A stretch of 64,000 bases of DNA from Micromonospora aurantiaca ATCC 27029 (GTDB lineage Bacteria > Actinomycetota > Actinomycetes > Mycobacteriales > Micromonosporaceae). The notes below the pieces were generated by a model that made no database searches, was not told the origin of the DNA, and saw nothing but the letters and a program-made list of their open reading frames with translations. A program made the position numbers and the translations under genes. Shown one piece after another: positions 51,076 to 58,968 of this stretch (position 1 is the stretch's first letter; each line of letters opens with the position of its first letter). The DNA lies in the NCBI RefSeq assembly GCF_000145235.1, contig NC_014391.1:992001-1056000 (forward strand), given 5' to 3'.

Positions 51076-52668
51076 TCACAGGATCCGCGGCACGTCGGTG
51101 CTGATCGGCACCGGCAGCACCGTCGGCCGGTCCGCGCCGAGCGCGGCGGCGAGCGCCGCACCGAGCCCGTCCGGCGTGGTCACCTCACCGGCGCAGCCGT
51201 AGCCGTGCGCCACCGCCGTCACATCCAGCCCGGGCAGGTCCAGCGCCGGCACACCAGGCGTGTGCTTCAGCTCGGCGAACGCCTTGAGGATCGCGTACTG
51301 CTGATTCACCGGGACCACGACGGCGAGCGGCAGGCGCAGCCGCGCCGCCGTCCACAGAGCCTGGACCGAGTAGTGGAACGAGCCGTCGCCGACCACCGCG
51401 ACGACCGGGCGGCCACGCCCGGTGTCGCGTTCGGCGAGCGCCATGCCGACCGCCGCCGGCAGCCCGAAGCCGAGACCGCCGCTGGCCATCGTCAGGTACG
51501 AGCGGGGCCGCTCGATCGGCAGCCGGCGGCGCAGCGCGGCCAGGTTGGACGGCGACTCCTGCACCAGCACCCCGTCCGCCGGCCACGCGGCGGCGAGCGC
51601 GGCGAACAACGTGTCGGCGCTCGGCGGGTCGGCCGGCTCCGGCAGGGCCGGCTGCGGGCGCGGTGACGGCGCCGCCCGGTCGGTCGGCGGCAGCAGCTCG
51701 CACAGCGCGGCCATGGTCAGCCCGGCGTCGCCGAGCAGGCTCTCCCCGACCGGAGCGCGGGCCGCCTCGTCCGGGTCGTCGGTGACGTGCAGCAGCCGCG
51801 CGTCACCGGGCAGGTAGTCGCCCGGCACGTGCGGGTAGTAGCGGAACACCGGCGCGCCCACCACCAGCACCACGTCGTGGCCGCGCAGCGCCTCCGACAG
51901 CGGCCCGATCGCGTACGGCAGCACGCCCCGGAAGTGCGGGTGGCGCTCCGGGAACACGGCGCGCTCCGGCGCCGGGGCGGCCCAGACCGGGGCGGCCAGG
52001 TGTTCGGCCAGCGCGACCGCGTCCGGCCAGGCGTCCGACCGGTCCACCGCCGCGCCGAGCACCAGCGCCGGGGCGCGGGCGGCGGCCAGCGCGCCGGCGA
52101 AGCTCCGCAGCCGGTCCGGGTCCGGCGCGATCCGGGTGGCGACGGTACGCACCTGCGGCGGCGGGTCGGCCGGACGGTCCCAGTCGTCCATCGGCAGGGA
52201 GAGGAAGACCGGCCCGGCGGGTGGTTGCACCGCCGAGGCGTACGCCCGCATGAAGGCCGCCGGGATGTCCTGCGCGCGGGCCGGCTCGTGGGCCCACTTG
52301 ACGTACGGCTGGGCCAGCTCGACCGCCCGGGGGCTGGCCAGGCGTGGCTCGATCAGCAGCATCTCGCGGGTCTGCTGGCCGGCGCTGACGATCAGCGGGG
52401 TCCGGTTGTGCCAGGCGGTGACCAGGTTGCCCATGCCGTTGCCGGTGCCCGGCGCGGTGTGCAGGTTGACGTGCGCGGGCCGGCCGGTGCCCTGGGCGTA
52501 GCCGTCGGCCATCGCGACCGCCGACGCCTCCTGGAGCGCGTGCACGTAGTGGAAGTCGTCCGGGAAGTGCTGGAGGAACGGCTCCTCGGTCGAGCCGGGG
52601 TTGCCGAAGACGGTGGTCAGGCCGAGCGCGCGCAGCAGGTCGTAGGTCGCCTCCCGCACCGTCGCCAT
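51076..52668 (-). CDS. Benzoylformate decarboxylase-like ThDP enzyme
   Basis: 530 residues, all three ThDP-enzyme domains. FGNPGSTEEPFL (Ser26-type active-site loop), HALQEASAVAMADGYAQ (Glu that activates ThDP) and HTAPGTGNGMGNL follow the benzoylformate decarboxylase pattern. The Mg/ThDP motif is VVGDGSFHYSVQALWTAARLRLPLAVVVPVNQQY. It would convert phenylglyoxylate to benzaldehyde, or act on a related 2-oxo acid. No mandelate-pathway gene is nearby, so the physiological substrate is open. Confidence 0.8.
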   Translation of the reverse strand: MATVREATYDLLRALGLTTVFGNPGSTEEPFLQHFPDDFHYVHALQEASAVAMADGYAQGTGRPAHVNLHTAPGTGNGMGNLVTAWHNRTPLIVSAGQQTREMLLIEPRLASPRAVELAQPYVKWAHEPARAQDIPAAFMRAYASAVQPPAGPVFLSLPMDDWDRPADPPPQVRTVATRIAPDPDRLRSFAGALAAARAPALVLGAAVDRSDAWPDAVALAEHLAAPVWAAPAPERAVFPERHPHFRGVLPYAIGPLSEALRGHDVVLVVGAPVFRYYPHVPGDYLPGDARLLHVTDDPDEAARAPVGESLLGDAGLTMAALCELLPPTDRAAPSPRPQPALPEPADPPSADTLFAALAAAWPADGVLVQESPSNLAALRRRLPIERPRSYLTMASGGLGFGLPAAVGMALAERDTGRGRPVVAVVGDGSFHYSVQALWTAARLRLPLAVVVPVNQQYAILKAFAELKHTPGVPALDLPGLDVTAVAHGYGCAGEVTTPDGLGAALAAALGADRPTVLPVPISTDVPRIL

Positions 52669-52777
52669 CGCCGGCTGCCTCCGTTCCGCACGCGGATGCC
52701 GGAGCCGGCCCGGTGCCCAGTCTCCCGACCAGCCGAATCTATCGGGCCGAAGGCGACTTTTCGGGTGCTTCCCGCGC

Positions 52778-53578
52778 TCAGGGCAGCGGGAACGGCAGCT
52801 TGATCCCGTCCAGGGCGCTTCCGCACTCGCACTCCCGCTCGGTGGGCAGCGCGGCGACGGCGTCCAGCAGCAGCCCGCGCAGCCGGTCCGTGTTCTCCGC
52901 GAAGACGCGGAACACCTCCTCGTGGGTGACCGACTCGCCCGCCTCGACCCCCGCGTCCAGGTCCGTCACCAGCGCGATCGACGTGTAGCAGAGCGCCAGC
53001 TCGCGGGCCAGCACCGCCTCCGGGTGGCCGGTCATGTTGACGATCGTGCCGCCCATCGAGGCGAACCAGCGCGACTCCGCCCGGGTCGAGAAGCGCGGAC
53101 CCTCGACCACGACGACGGTCCCGCCGTCCACCGCCGGCACGCCCCGACCGGCCGCCGTGTCCAGCAGCGTGCGCCGCCCGGCCGGGCAGTACGGGTCGGC
53201 GAACGACACGTGCACCGCGCCCCTGTCGTAGTAGGTCTGCGCGCGCCCGCTGGTGCGGTCGATCAACTGATCCGGCACCACGAACGTCCCCGGCCCCAGC
53301 TCCGGCCGCAGGCCACCCACCGCACAGGGCGCCAGCACCTGGCGTACGCCGAGCGACCGCAGCGCCCACAGGTTGGCCCGGTACGGGATCAGGTGCGGCG
53401 GGTACCGGTGATCGCGCCCGTGCCGGGGCAGGAACGCCACCCGGCGACCGCCCACCTCGGCGACCGTGATCGGGCCCGACGGCTCGCCGTACGGAGTGTC
53501 CACCACGTGTTCCACCCCGTCGAGCAGGGCGTAGAGCCCCGACCCGCCGATCACCGCCAGTTCGGCCTGCGCCGCCAT
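52778..53578 (-). CDS. mtnP: S-methyl-5'-thioadenosine phosphorylase family protein
   Basis: 266 residues. Phosphorolysis of methylthioadenosine to adenine and methylthioribose-1-phosphate (purine salvage, methionine recycling). Signatures: AVIGGSGLYALLDG, FLPRHGRDHRYPPHLIPYRANLWAL, VVVVEGPRFSTRAESRWFASMGGTIVNMTGHPEAVLARELALCY. A C-terminal ECECGSAL segment is extra. It may instead prefer inosine or guanosine, as some MTAP-like actinobacterial enzymes do. Confidence 0.88.
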   Translation of the reverse strand: MAAQAELAVIGGSGLYALLDGVEHVVDTPYGEPSGPITVAEVGGRRVAFLPRHGRDHRYPPHLIPYRANLWALRSLGVRQVLAPCAVGGLRPELGPGTFVVPDQLIDRTSGRAQTYYDRGAVHVSFADPYCPAGRRTLLDTAAGRGVPAVDGGTVVVVEGPRFSTRAESRWFASMGGTIVNMTGHPEAVLARELALCYTSIALVTDLDAGVEAGESVTHEEVFRVFAENTDRLRGLLLDAVAALPTERECECGSALDGIKLPFPLP

Positions 53579-53658
53579 CCGGCCCTCCCTCGATCCGTCG
53601 TGATCACCCGCCCGTCAGACCTTAACCAGCGGGCCGGACGCAGGCTATGGTGCGTGAC

Positions 53659-53715
53659 ATGGCGTTGACAGGGTGGACGGTCGACGGCCTCGGGCCCGTA
53701 CGGGCGCGCGGCTGA
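53659..53715 (+). CDS. Possible leaderless 18-residue ORF upstream of yqgE
   Basis: ATG at 53659 begins MALTGWTVDGLGPVRARG and stops at 53713-53715, 3 nt before the yqgE GTG. TATGGT (53646-53651) ends 7 nt before the ATG, with TTAACC at 53622-53627 as a possible -35 (18-nt spacer). The layout is that of a leaderless leader peptide. Coding status is not proven; it could simply be the untranslated leader. Confidence 0.3.
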   Translation: MALTGWTVDGLGPVRARG

Positions 53716-53718
53716 CGG

Positions 53719-54318
53719 GTGTCGGACATGCAGAGTGAGGGGCAGGCGATCGGTGGCCGAGCCATGGAGTCGATGACCGGACGACTGCTGGTCGCGACAC
53801 CGGGGCTCAAGGATCCGAACTTCGACCGTACGGTCGTGCTGCTCGTCGCCCACGAACCCGGCGGCGCCCTCGGGGTGGTGCTGAACCGGGCCACCGAGGT
53901 CTCCGTGGCCGACGTGCTCGGCGACTGGAGCGACCTCGCCCGCGACCCGGCAGTGCTGTTCGAGGGCGGCCCGGTGCAGCCCGACTCCGCCATCTGCCTG
54001 GCCCGGATGCGGCACCCCGTCCGGCCGGTCAAAGGCTTCCACCGCGTCTCCGGCGCGGTCGGCACCATCGACCTCTCGGTCGACCCGGAGAAGCTGCGCG
54101 AGGCCATCGGCGGCATCCGGGTGTTCGCCGGCTACTCCGGCTGGGGTGCCGGGCAGGTGGAGCGCGAGATCGAGGAGGGCTCCTGGTTCGTGTTCGACGC
54201 GCTGCCCGGCGACGCCTTCGTCGACCGGCCGGATGATCTCTGGCCGATGGTGCTGCGCCGGCAGGGCGGCATGCTGGCCGCGGTGGCCCACTTCCCGCCG
54301 GACGTGGCGCTGAACTGA
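53719..54318 (+). CDS. YqgE/AlgH family protein
   Basis: 199 residues of the UPF0301 fold: GRLLVATPGLKDPNFDRTVVLLVAHEPGGALGVVLNR, LFEGGPVQPDSAICL, RVFAGYSGWGAGQVEREIEEGSWFV. Function unknown in actinobacteria (AlgH affects alginate regulation in Pseudomonas). The start may be GTG 53719, ATG 53728 or ATG 53764; conserved sequence begins only at about 53770. Confidence 0.85.
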   Translation: MSDMQSEGQAIGGRAMESMTGRLLVATPGLKDPNFDRTVVLLVAHEPGGALGVVLNRATEVSVADVLGDWSDLARDPAVLFEGGPVQPDSAICLARMRHPVRPVKGFHRVSGAVGTIDLSVDPEKLREAIGGIRVFAGYSGWGAGQVEREIEEGSWFVFDALPGDAFVDRPDDLWPMVLRRQGGMLAAVAHFPPDVALN

Positions 54319-54342
54319 GCCGGGTGCGGGTGACCCCGCGAG

Positions 54343-54371
54343 ATGACCATGCCGGGCGGCGTGTGTATAGT
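54343..54371 (+). promoter_or_regulatory. Promoter of tRNA-Ala
   Basis: ATGACC (54343-54348), exactly 17 nt, TATAGT (54366-54371). The -10 is close to consensus and the tRNA begins 35 nt downstream of it. Confidence 0.65.
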
Positions 54372-54406
54372 TCTGTCCGTGCCCGGGCGACCGGGGACGA
54401 CCGCAA

Positions 54407-54479
54407 GGGGCCGTGGCGCAGCTGGTAGCGCACCACACTGGCAGTGTGGGGGTCAGGGGTTCGAGTCCCCTCGGCTCCA
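54407..54479 (+). tRNA. tRNA-Ala (anticodon GGC)
   Basis: 73 nt cloverleaf: acceptor GGGGCCG/CGGCTCC, D-arm GCGCAGCTGGTAGCGC, anticodon stem CCACA/TGTGG with loop CTGGCAG (anticodon GGC at 54440-54442), T-arm GGGGTTCGAGTCCCC. The 3' CCA is not encoded exactly (ACCCA follows). The 3' side faces an integrase remnant, which suggests past use as an attachment site. Confidence 0.95.
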
Positions 54480-54487
54480 CCCAAGCG

Positions 54488-54528
54488 AAAAGCCCTGGTG
54501 AGAGATAATGCCTCCCACCAGGGCTTTT
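54488..54528. terminator. Bidirectional terminator between the tRNA and the integrase remnant
   Basis: AAAAGCCCTGGTG (54488-54500) and CACCAGGGCTTTT (54516-54528), 13-bp perfect stem with a T-run at the 3' end on either strand. Confidence 0.88.
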
Positions 54529-54575
54529 GTCATTCGTCGATTTCTCGGGTCGCAATGTGCCAGACCCGTGCCAGA

Positions 54576-54758
54576 TCAGGCGCTGAGCTTGCCTCGCGCC
54601 TCTTCGATCAGGGCGTCCAACGCGGCGGCGATGGCGTGATCGCGGTCACGGGTCGCGTGCTGGTAGATGATCGCTGCCCGGGTGCTCGAATGGCCGATGC
54701 GCGCCATCAGTTCTTTGAGCGTCGCGCGGCTCTGTGCTGACCATGTGCTGCCGGTGTC
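54576..54758 (-). pseudogene. C-terminal remnant of a phage-type tyrosine integrase
   Basis: About 60 residues match the end of tyrosine recombinases: TGSTWSAQSRATLKELMARIGHSSTRAAIIYQHATRDRDHAIAAAL. They include the GH motif and the nucleophile tyrosine in IYQHA. The preceding H-x-x-R motif and the whole N-terminal part are missing: upstream of about 54758 the frame reads unrelated Arg/Ala-rich sequence and meets the tetR gene end at 54782. It lies 97 nt from the tRNA-Ala 3' end, the usual place of an integrase in a tRNA-integrated element, so it is likely a scar of such an element. Confidence 0.75.
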
Positions 54759-54781
54759 ACCTTCGAAGGCCGCACCACCAG

Positions 54782-55396
54782 CTAACCGTGCCGGACGGGT
54801 GCGGTGCGCGGCCCGCGGAGGCACTGAAGCAGGCGCAGCAGATCGGGCCACGTCTCGACCAATGCGGCGTCCCGGTCCGGGGCTTCGGCGATCCGTAGCA
54901 CTGCCTCGTTCATCGCGCCGGAGAGCAAGGTGGCAGTTGCCTCGGGCGAGTTGACCTCAAGGTGCCCGGCTGCTGCCAGCGTGGCCACCGCCTCGGCCAG
55001 GTGGTGCCCGGAAGCGGCCGCGTCCTGGCTGCGCCACGTGCGCCAACCCATCACCGCGGGCGCGTCGACCAGCAGGATCCGCCGGTGTGTGTCGTCGACA
55101 CTGGCGGTGAGGAACGCCCGGCAGCCGGCGACCAGGCCGTCCCATGGATCGGCGACCGCTTCGGCAGCGCTGGCGACCGCAGCGGCGACCCGCTGTTGCG
55201 CGGCGGCTGCGACGGCTTCGAACAGGTGCTGCTTGTTGCGGTAGTGATGGTAGACCGCACCCCTGGTCACCTGGGCTGCGGCGGCCACCTCCTCCAAGCG
55301 GACGGCCGTGTAGCCGCGTTCGGCGAACAGGGCAGTCGCGACGTCCCGGATGCGCCGGCCGGTGATCTCGCTCTGCTCCTTGGTGGCTCGCGCCAT
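54782..55396 (-). CDS. TetR-family transcriptional regulator
   Basis: 204 residues: N-terminal TetR HTH ([49 protein letters not shown]), then a helical ligand domain. Divergent from a VOC-family gene with two 23-bp operator-like repeats between them, so it probably represses both genes. ATG at 55396 is chosen; a longer reading runs through the operators. Probably part of the material left beside the tRNA by an integrated element. Confidence 0.9.
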   Translation of the reverse strand: MARATKEQSEITGRRIRDVATALFAERGYTAVRLEEVAAAAQVTRGAVYHHYRNKQHLFEAVAAAAQQRVAAAVASAAEAVADPWDGLVAGCRAFLTASVDDTHRRILLVDAPAVMGWRTWRSQDAAASGHHLAEAVATLAAAGHLEVNSPEATATLLSGAMNEAVLRIAEAPDRDAALVETWPDLLRLLQCLRGPRTAPVRHG

Positions 55397-55409
55397 GCCG
55401 CACTCTTCC

Positions 55410-55459
55410 TTTACATGCTCCGTGTATGTATATTCCTTTACCTGCACAGTGTATGTAAA
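55410..55459. promoter_or_regulatory. Twin TetR operators
   Basis: Two 23-bp sites, 55410-55432 and 55437-55459, identical at 19 of 23 positions with starts 27 bp apart. Each is an imperfect palindrome TTTAC...GTAAA-like (9 of 11 arm positions pair in the second, 8 of 11 in the first). The right site ends within the AAAGGAG ribosome site of the VOC gene. Confidence 0.7.
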
Positions 55460-55469
55460 GGAGTTCGCC

Positions 55470-55868
55470 ATGACACTCGCCAGCTCGTACCCGGTCCTCA
55501 TGACGACCGACGTGACCTCGGCTGCGGCCTTCTACCGCGAGCACTTCGGGTTCCAGCCGACCTTCGAGACGGAGTGGTACGTGAGCCTGCGCCGCGACAA
55601 CTGGGAACTGGCGGTGCTGGACAGCAGCCACGAGACCATCCCGGCGGCCTACCGCGGGCCGGTCGCCAGTGGGATGCTGCTCAACCTGGAGGTGGACGAT
55701 GTCGACGCCGAGTGGGAGCGCCTGCGGCACCTGGAGGTCGTGCTTCCCGTCCGGACCGAAGAGTTCGGACAGCGGCACTTCATCCTCGCCGGCCCGGACG
55801 GTGTCCTGATCGACGTCATCACCAACGTGGAACCTGCGGAGGAGTACGCGGACAGGTTCATCTCCTAG
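55470..55868 (+). CDS. VOC (glyoxalase/bleomycin-resistance) family protein
   Basis: 132 residues with the two beta-alpha-beta-beta-beta modules of the vicinal oxygen chelate fold: [29 protein letters not shown] and [18 protein letters not shown]...[19 protein letters not shown]. It may detoxify or bind a small molecule that also induces the neighbouring TetR repressor. ATG at 55470 with AAAGGAG. Confidence 0.85.
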   Translation: MTLASSYPVLMTTDVTSAAAFYREHFGFQPTFETEWYVSLRRDNWELAVLDSSHETIPAAYRGPVASGMLLNLEVDDVDAEWERLRHLEVVLPVRTEEFGQRHFILAGPDGVLIDVITNVEPAEEYADRFIS

Positions 55869-55889
55869 CATCTCGCAGGCAAACGGCGC

Positions 55890-56375
55890 TCAAGCGGCGC
55901 GGCCCGCGAGCACCAACGCCCAGCACAGCGCGCCGAACCCGGCCGTGCTCGCCAGCGTCCGCACCACGTTCCAGGTGACCCAGGCGGACTCGAAGCGCTC
56001 CCGAGCCGCAGCGAGATCGGCGGAACCAGCCGCCGCGAGCGCATCGTTCAACGGCACGTTCACCGCCACGGTGACGACCAACATCACCAGGTACAGCGCG
56101 AGCCCGGCGACGATCCACGGCAGCGCCGGCCGGGCCGCTCCGCGCCACGCCAGCACCGCCGCGAGCGCGGCCAGCACCGGCGTACCCAGGAACGCCAGCA
56201 GGAACCAGCCGTTGACGATGGTGACGTTGATGCGCTGCATGGCGTCCACGAACGTGCGGTCCTCAGCGCCGCGCAGCGCCGGCATCACGGCGTACGCGAA
56301 TGCGGCGAACAGGCCCGCCATCAGCCCGGCCCCGACTGTGGCGCCGGCCAGCGTCAGTTGTTGTACGAGTCGCAT
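55890..56375 (-). CDS. DUF1772 (anthrone oxygenase-like) membrane protein
   Basis: 161 residues, four membrane helices. AGLFAAFAYAVMPALRGAEDRTFVDAMQRINVTIVNGWF and the loop VNVPLNDALAAAGSADLAAARERFESAWVTWNVVRTLAS match DUF1772. Members include fungal anthrone oxygenases; bacterial ones are mostly uncharacterised. Divergent from the AraC gene (34 bp between starts), which may regulate it. Confidence 0.85.
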   Translation of the reverse strand: MRLVQQLTLAGATVGAGLMAGLFAAFAYAVMPALRGAEDRTFVDAMQRINVTIVNGWFLLAFLGTPVLAALAAVLAWRGAARPALPWIVAGLALYLVMLVVTVAVNVPLNDALAAAGSADLAAARERFESAWVTWNVVRTLASTAGFGALCWALVLAGRAA

Positions 56376-56409
56376 GTCCTCATCGAACCGCCGCGCGGTG
56401 AGACGGCCC

Positions 56410-57390
56410 ATGGCCAGGACGCGCGATCCTGTGTTCAATCGTCTCGTGGACGCCGTTTCCGGTCTGCTCGACGGTCCCCGTGCGCGGGGCGCCTTCCTGC
56501 TGCGTTCGATCCTCACCCCGCCCTGGTCGATGCTGATCCGGGACGAGGCGCCGCTCACGCTCGTCGCCGTGGTGCGGGGCGACGGCTGGATCGTGCCGGA
56601 GGAGGGCCGGGCCGCGCGGCTGACCGAGGGTGACGTGGCGATCGTGCGCGGGCCGGGCCCGTACACGGTGGCGGACGACCCGGCCACGGCGCCGCAGGTG
56701 GTCGTGCACCCGGGCCAGCGCTGCACCACTCCCGACGGGCGCGAGCTGTTCGCGATGACGCGGTGGGGCGTACGCACCTGGGGCAACGGGCCGGACGGCC
56801 GGACCGTGCTGCTCACCGGCACGTACCCGGTGCGGGGCACCGTCGGGCGGCGGCTGCTGGACGCGCTGCCGCCGCTCGCGGTGGTGCGGCGCGAGTCCTG
56901 GGACACGCCGCTGGTGCCGCTGCTGGCCGCCGAGATCGTCAAGGACGATCCCGGCCAGGAGGCGGTGCTGGACCGCCTGCTCGACCTGCTGCTCATCGCC
57001 GCGCTGCGGGAGTGGTTCGCCCGGCCGGGCGCCGCCGCACCTGCCTGGTACCGGGCGTACGCCGATCCGGTGGTCGGCCGCGCGCTGCGCATGCTGCACG
57101 ACGACCCGGCCCGGCCGTGGACGGTGGCATCGCTCGCCGCGGAGGTGGGGATGTCCCGGGCGGCGGTGGCCCGGCGGTTCACCGCGCTGGCCGGCGAGCC
57201 GCCCATGGCGTACCTGACGGGCTGGCGGCTGGCGCTCGCGGCCGATCTGCTCCGCGAGCCCGGCGCCACAGTCGGCGCGGTGGCCCGGCGGGTCGGCTAC
57301 GGCAGTTCGTTCGCCCTGAGTGCGGCGTTCAAACGCCGGTACGGCGTGAGCCCGCGCCGGCACGTCGACCCGGATAGATTGGCCGGATGA
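56410..57390 (+). CDS. AraC-family regulator with N-terminal cupin-like domain
   Basis: 326 residues: an AraC-type ligand-binding half (FLLRSILTPPWSMLIRDEAPLTLVAVVRGDGWIVPEEG, a cupin_6-like barrel) and a C-terminal AraC double HTH (WTVASLAAEVGMSRAAVARRFTALAGEPPMAYLTGWRL, then GATVGAVARRVGYGSSFALSAAFKRRYGVSPRRH). The stop overlaps the VOC gene start as ATGA, so both are co-expressed. Confidence 0.92.
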   Translation: MARTRDPVFNRLVDAVSGLLDGPRARGAFLLRSILTPPWSMLIRDEAPLTLVAVVRGDGWIVPEEGRAARLTEGDVAIVRGPGPYTVADDPATAPQVVVHPGQRCTTPDGRELFAMTRWGVRTWGNGPDGRTVLLTGTYPVRGTVGRRLLDALPPLAVVRRESWDTPLVPLLAAEIVKDDPGQEAVLDRLLDLLLIAALREWFARPGAAAPAWYRAYADPVVGRALRMLHDDPARPWTVASLAAEVGMSRAAVARRFTALAGEPPMAYLTGWRLALAADLLREPGATVGAVARRVGYGSSFALSAAFKRRYGVSPRRHVDPDRLAG

Positions 57391-57728
57391 CTGTCGACCT
57401 GTTCGCCGGCGTCCCGGTGCGCGATCTCGCGGTGGCGACGGACTGGTACGAGCGGCTGTTCGGCGCACCGCCGCAGTTCCGGCCAAACGACAGCGAGGCG
57501 GTGTGGGAGCTGGCCGAGCACCGCTACCTCTACGTCGACGTGCGGCCCGAGCACGCCGGTCACGCCATGCAGACGGTCTTCGTCGACGACCTCGACTCCC
57601 GCGTCGCGGCGATCACCGCCCGTGGTCTGACGCCGACAGCGCAGGAGACCTACGACAACGGGGTCCGGAAGGTGATCTTCCATGACCCGGACGGCAACGA
57701 GATCGGCTTCGGCGGCGGCCCGGCCTGA
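57387..57728 (+). CDS. VOC family protein
   Basis: 113 residues: LFAGVPVRDLAVATDWYERLFGAPPQF and MQTVFVDDLDSRVAAITARG...VRKVIFHDPDGNEIGFGG, a compact glyoxalase-like fold. Translationally coupled to the AraC regulator by a 4-nt overlap. Not closely similar to the VOC protein at 55470. Substrate unknown. Confidence 0.86.
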   Translation: MTVDLFAGVPVRDLAVATDWYERLFGAPPQFRPNDSEAVWELAEHRYLYVDVRPEHAGHAMQTVFVDDLDSRVAAITARGLTPTAQETYDNGVRKVIFHDPDGNEIGFGGGPA

Positions 57729-57746
57729 CCGGGCCGCCGCCGGACC

Positions 57747-58814
57747 TCAGCGCGCCCGGTACGCCTTCGGCAACCGCATCCCGCGCTCGGCCATGAGCTG
57801 CCGCACCCGGTTCGGGTAGTCGGTGATGATCCCGTCGACGCCCATGTCCATGAGCGCCGCCACTGTGGGCATGTCGTCGCAGGTCCAGGGGATGACCTTG
57901 AGCCCCCGCGCGTGCGCGTCGGCGATCATCCGGCGGTCCGGGTAGAAGCGGAAGTTCGGGTCGGCGATCGTGCCGTTCTGCGGGAACCCGTAGTTCGGGG
58001 ACAGCGCGGTCACGCCGGGGGTCGCGGCGGCGGCCCGGACGAAGTCGCCACCGAAGTCGTCCACGTCCAGCCCGCCCAGCCACGGCGACGCGCCCGGCTT
58101 GCCGACCTGGAGGAAGTCGTAGTTCGTCAGCGCCACGAGCGGCCAGCGCGGTGCGAGCCGGTGCATCTCCCGCAGCGCGCCCCAGTCGAAGGACTGGATG
58201 GTGACCTGCCGCTCGATGCCCGAGCGCCGGATCTCCTCGAAGACCCGCCGGACGAACAGCTCACGCGGCGCGGTCTGCTCGGGCGCGCCCGCCTCCACCT
58301 TGGTCTCGATGTTGAGCGTGATCCCGTGCGCGCGGTAGCGCTTCACCAGGTCGAGCACGTCGCGCAGCTCGGCCATCCGGACACCGGCGATCTGCTCCTG
58401 CTCGGGGAAGCCGGGCAACTGCTGGTAGCCGCAGTCCATGGTCTTGATCTGCGCGAGCGTGAGGTCCTTGATGTACTTCCCGACGTACGGGTAGGCCGGG
58501 TCGCCGGGCCGCACCGGGGCGGTGTCGCGGCACTTCTGCGCGCTGACCTGCCGGTCGTGCGTGACTACCACCTTCTCGTCCCGGGTGACCTGGGTGTCCA
58601 GCTCCAACGTGGTGACGCCGAGGCGCATCGCCTTGGCGAACCCGGCGAGTGTCTCCTCGGTGGTCATCCCGATGCCGCCACGGTGGGCCTGAAGGTCGAA
58701 GTGGGTCCGCTGCGGCGGTACGCCGGGACGGTCGGCCGGACCTGCGTGGGCGACGCCCGGCACGGCGAGCACCGCGCCGGCGACGAGTGCCGTCACGAGC
58801 TGACGGGTGGACAT
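57747..58814 (-). CDS. Secreted glycerophosphodiester phosphodiesterase
   Basis: 355 residues with a signal peptide (about 1-24, VPGVAHA). GDPD motifs: FDLQAHRGGIGMTTEETLAGF (catalytic His), TTLELDTQVTRDEKVVVTHDRQVSAQKC (acidic metal ligands and second His), ITLNIETKVE and VDGIITDYPNRVRQLM. Hydrolyses glycerophosphodiesters to glycerol-3-phosphate, probably at the cell surface. GGAGG precedes the ATG by 7 nt. Confidence 0.92.
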   Translation of the reverse strand: MSTRQLVTALVAGAVLAVPGVAHAGPADRPGVPPQRTHFDLQAHRGGIGMTTEETLAGFAKAMRLGVTTLELDTQVTRDEKVVVTHDRQVSAQKCRDTAPVRPGDPAYPYVGKYIKDLTLAQIKTMDCGYQQLPGFPEQEQIAGVRMAELRDVLDLVKRYRAHGITLNIETKVEAGAPEQTAPRELFVRRVFEEIRRSGIERQVTIQSFDWGALREMHRLAPRWPLVALTNYDFLQVGKPGASPWLGGLDVDDFGGDFVRAAAATPGVTALSPNYGFPQNGTIADPNFRFYPDRRMIADAHARGLKVIPWTCDDMPTVAALMDMGVDGIITDYPNRVRQLMAERGMRLPKAYRAR

Positions 58815-58968
58815 GGAGAAACCTCCGCTACCTCGGTTGTCGTTCGCGCAGCCGAAGCTAGGTGCGGAGTCGGTGCCCGCCGTGGCGTCGAGGTGAGGAG
58901 CGGATGAACGGTCGCCGGACGGCTGCCGGTGGGCCGGGCCGCGGTCGTCCGCGGCCCGGCCTGCGACG

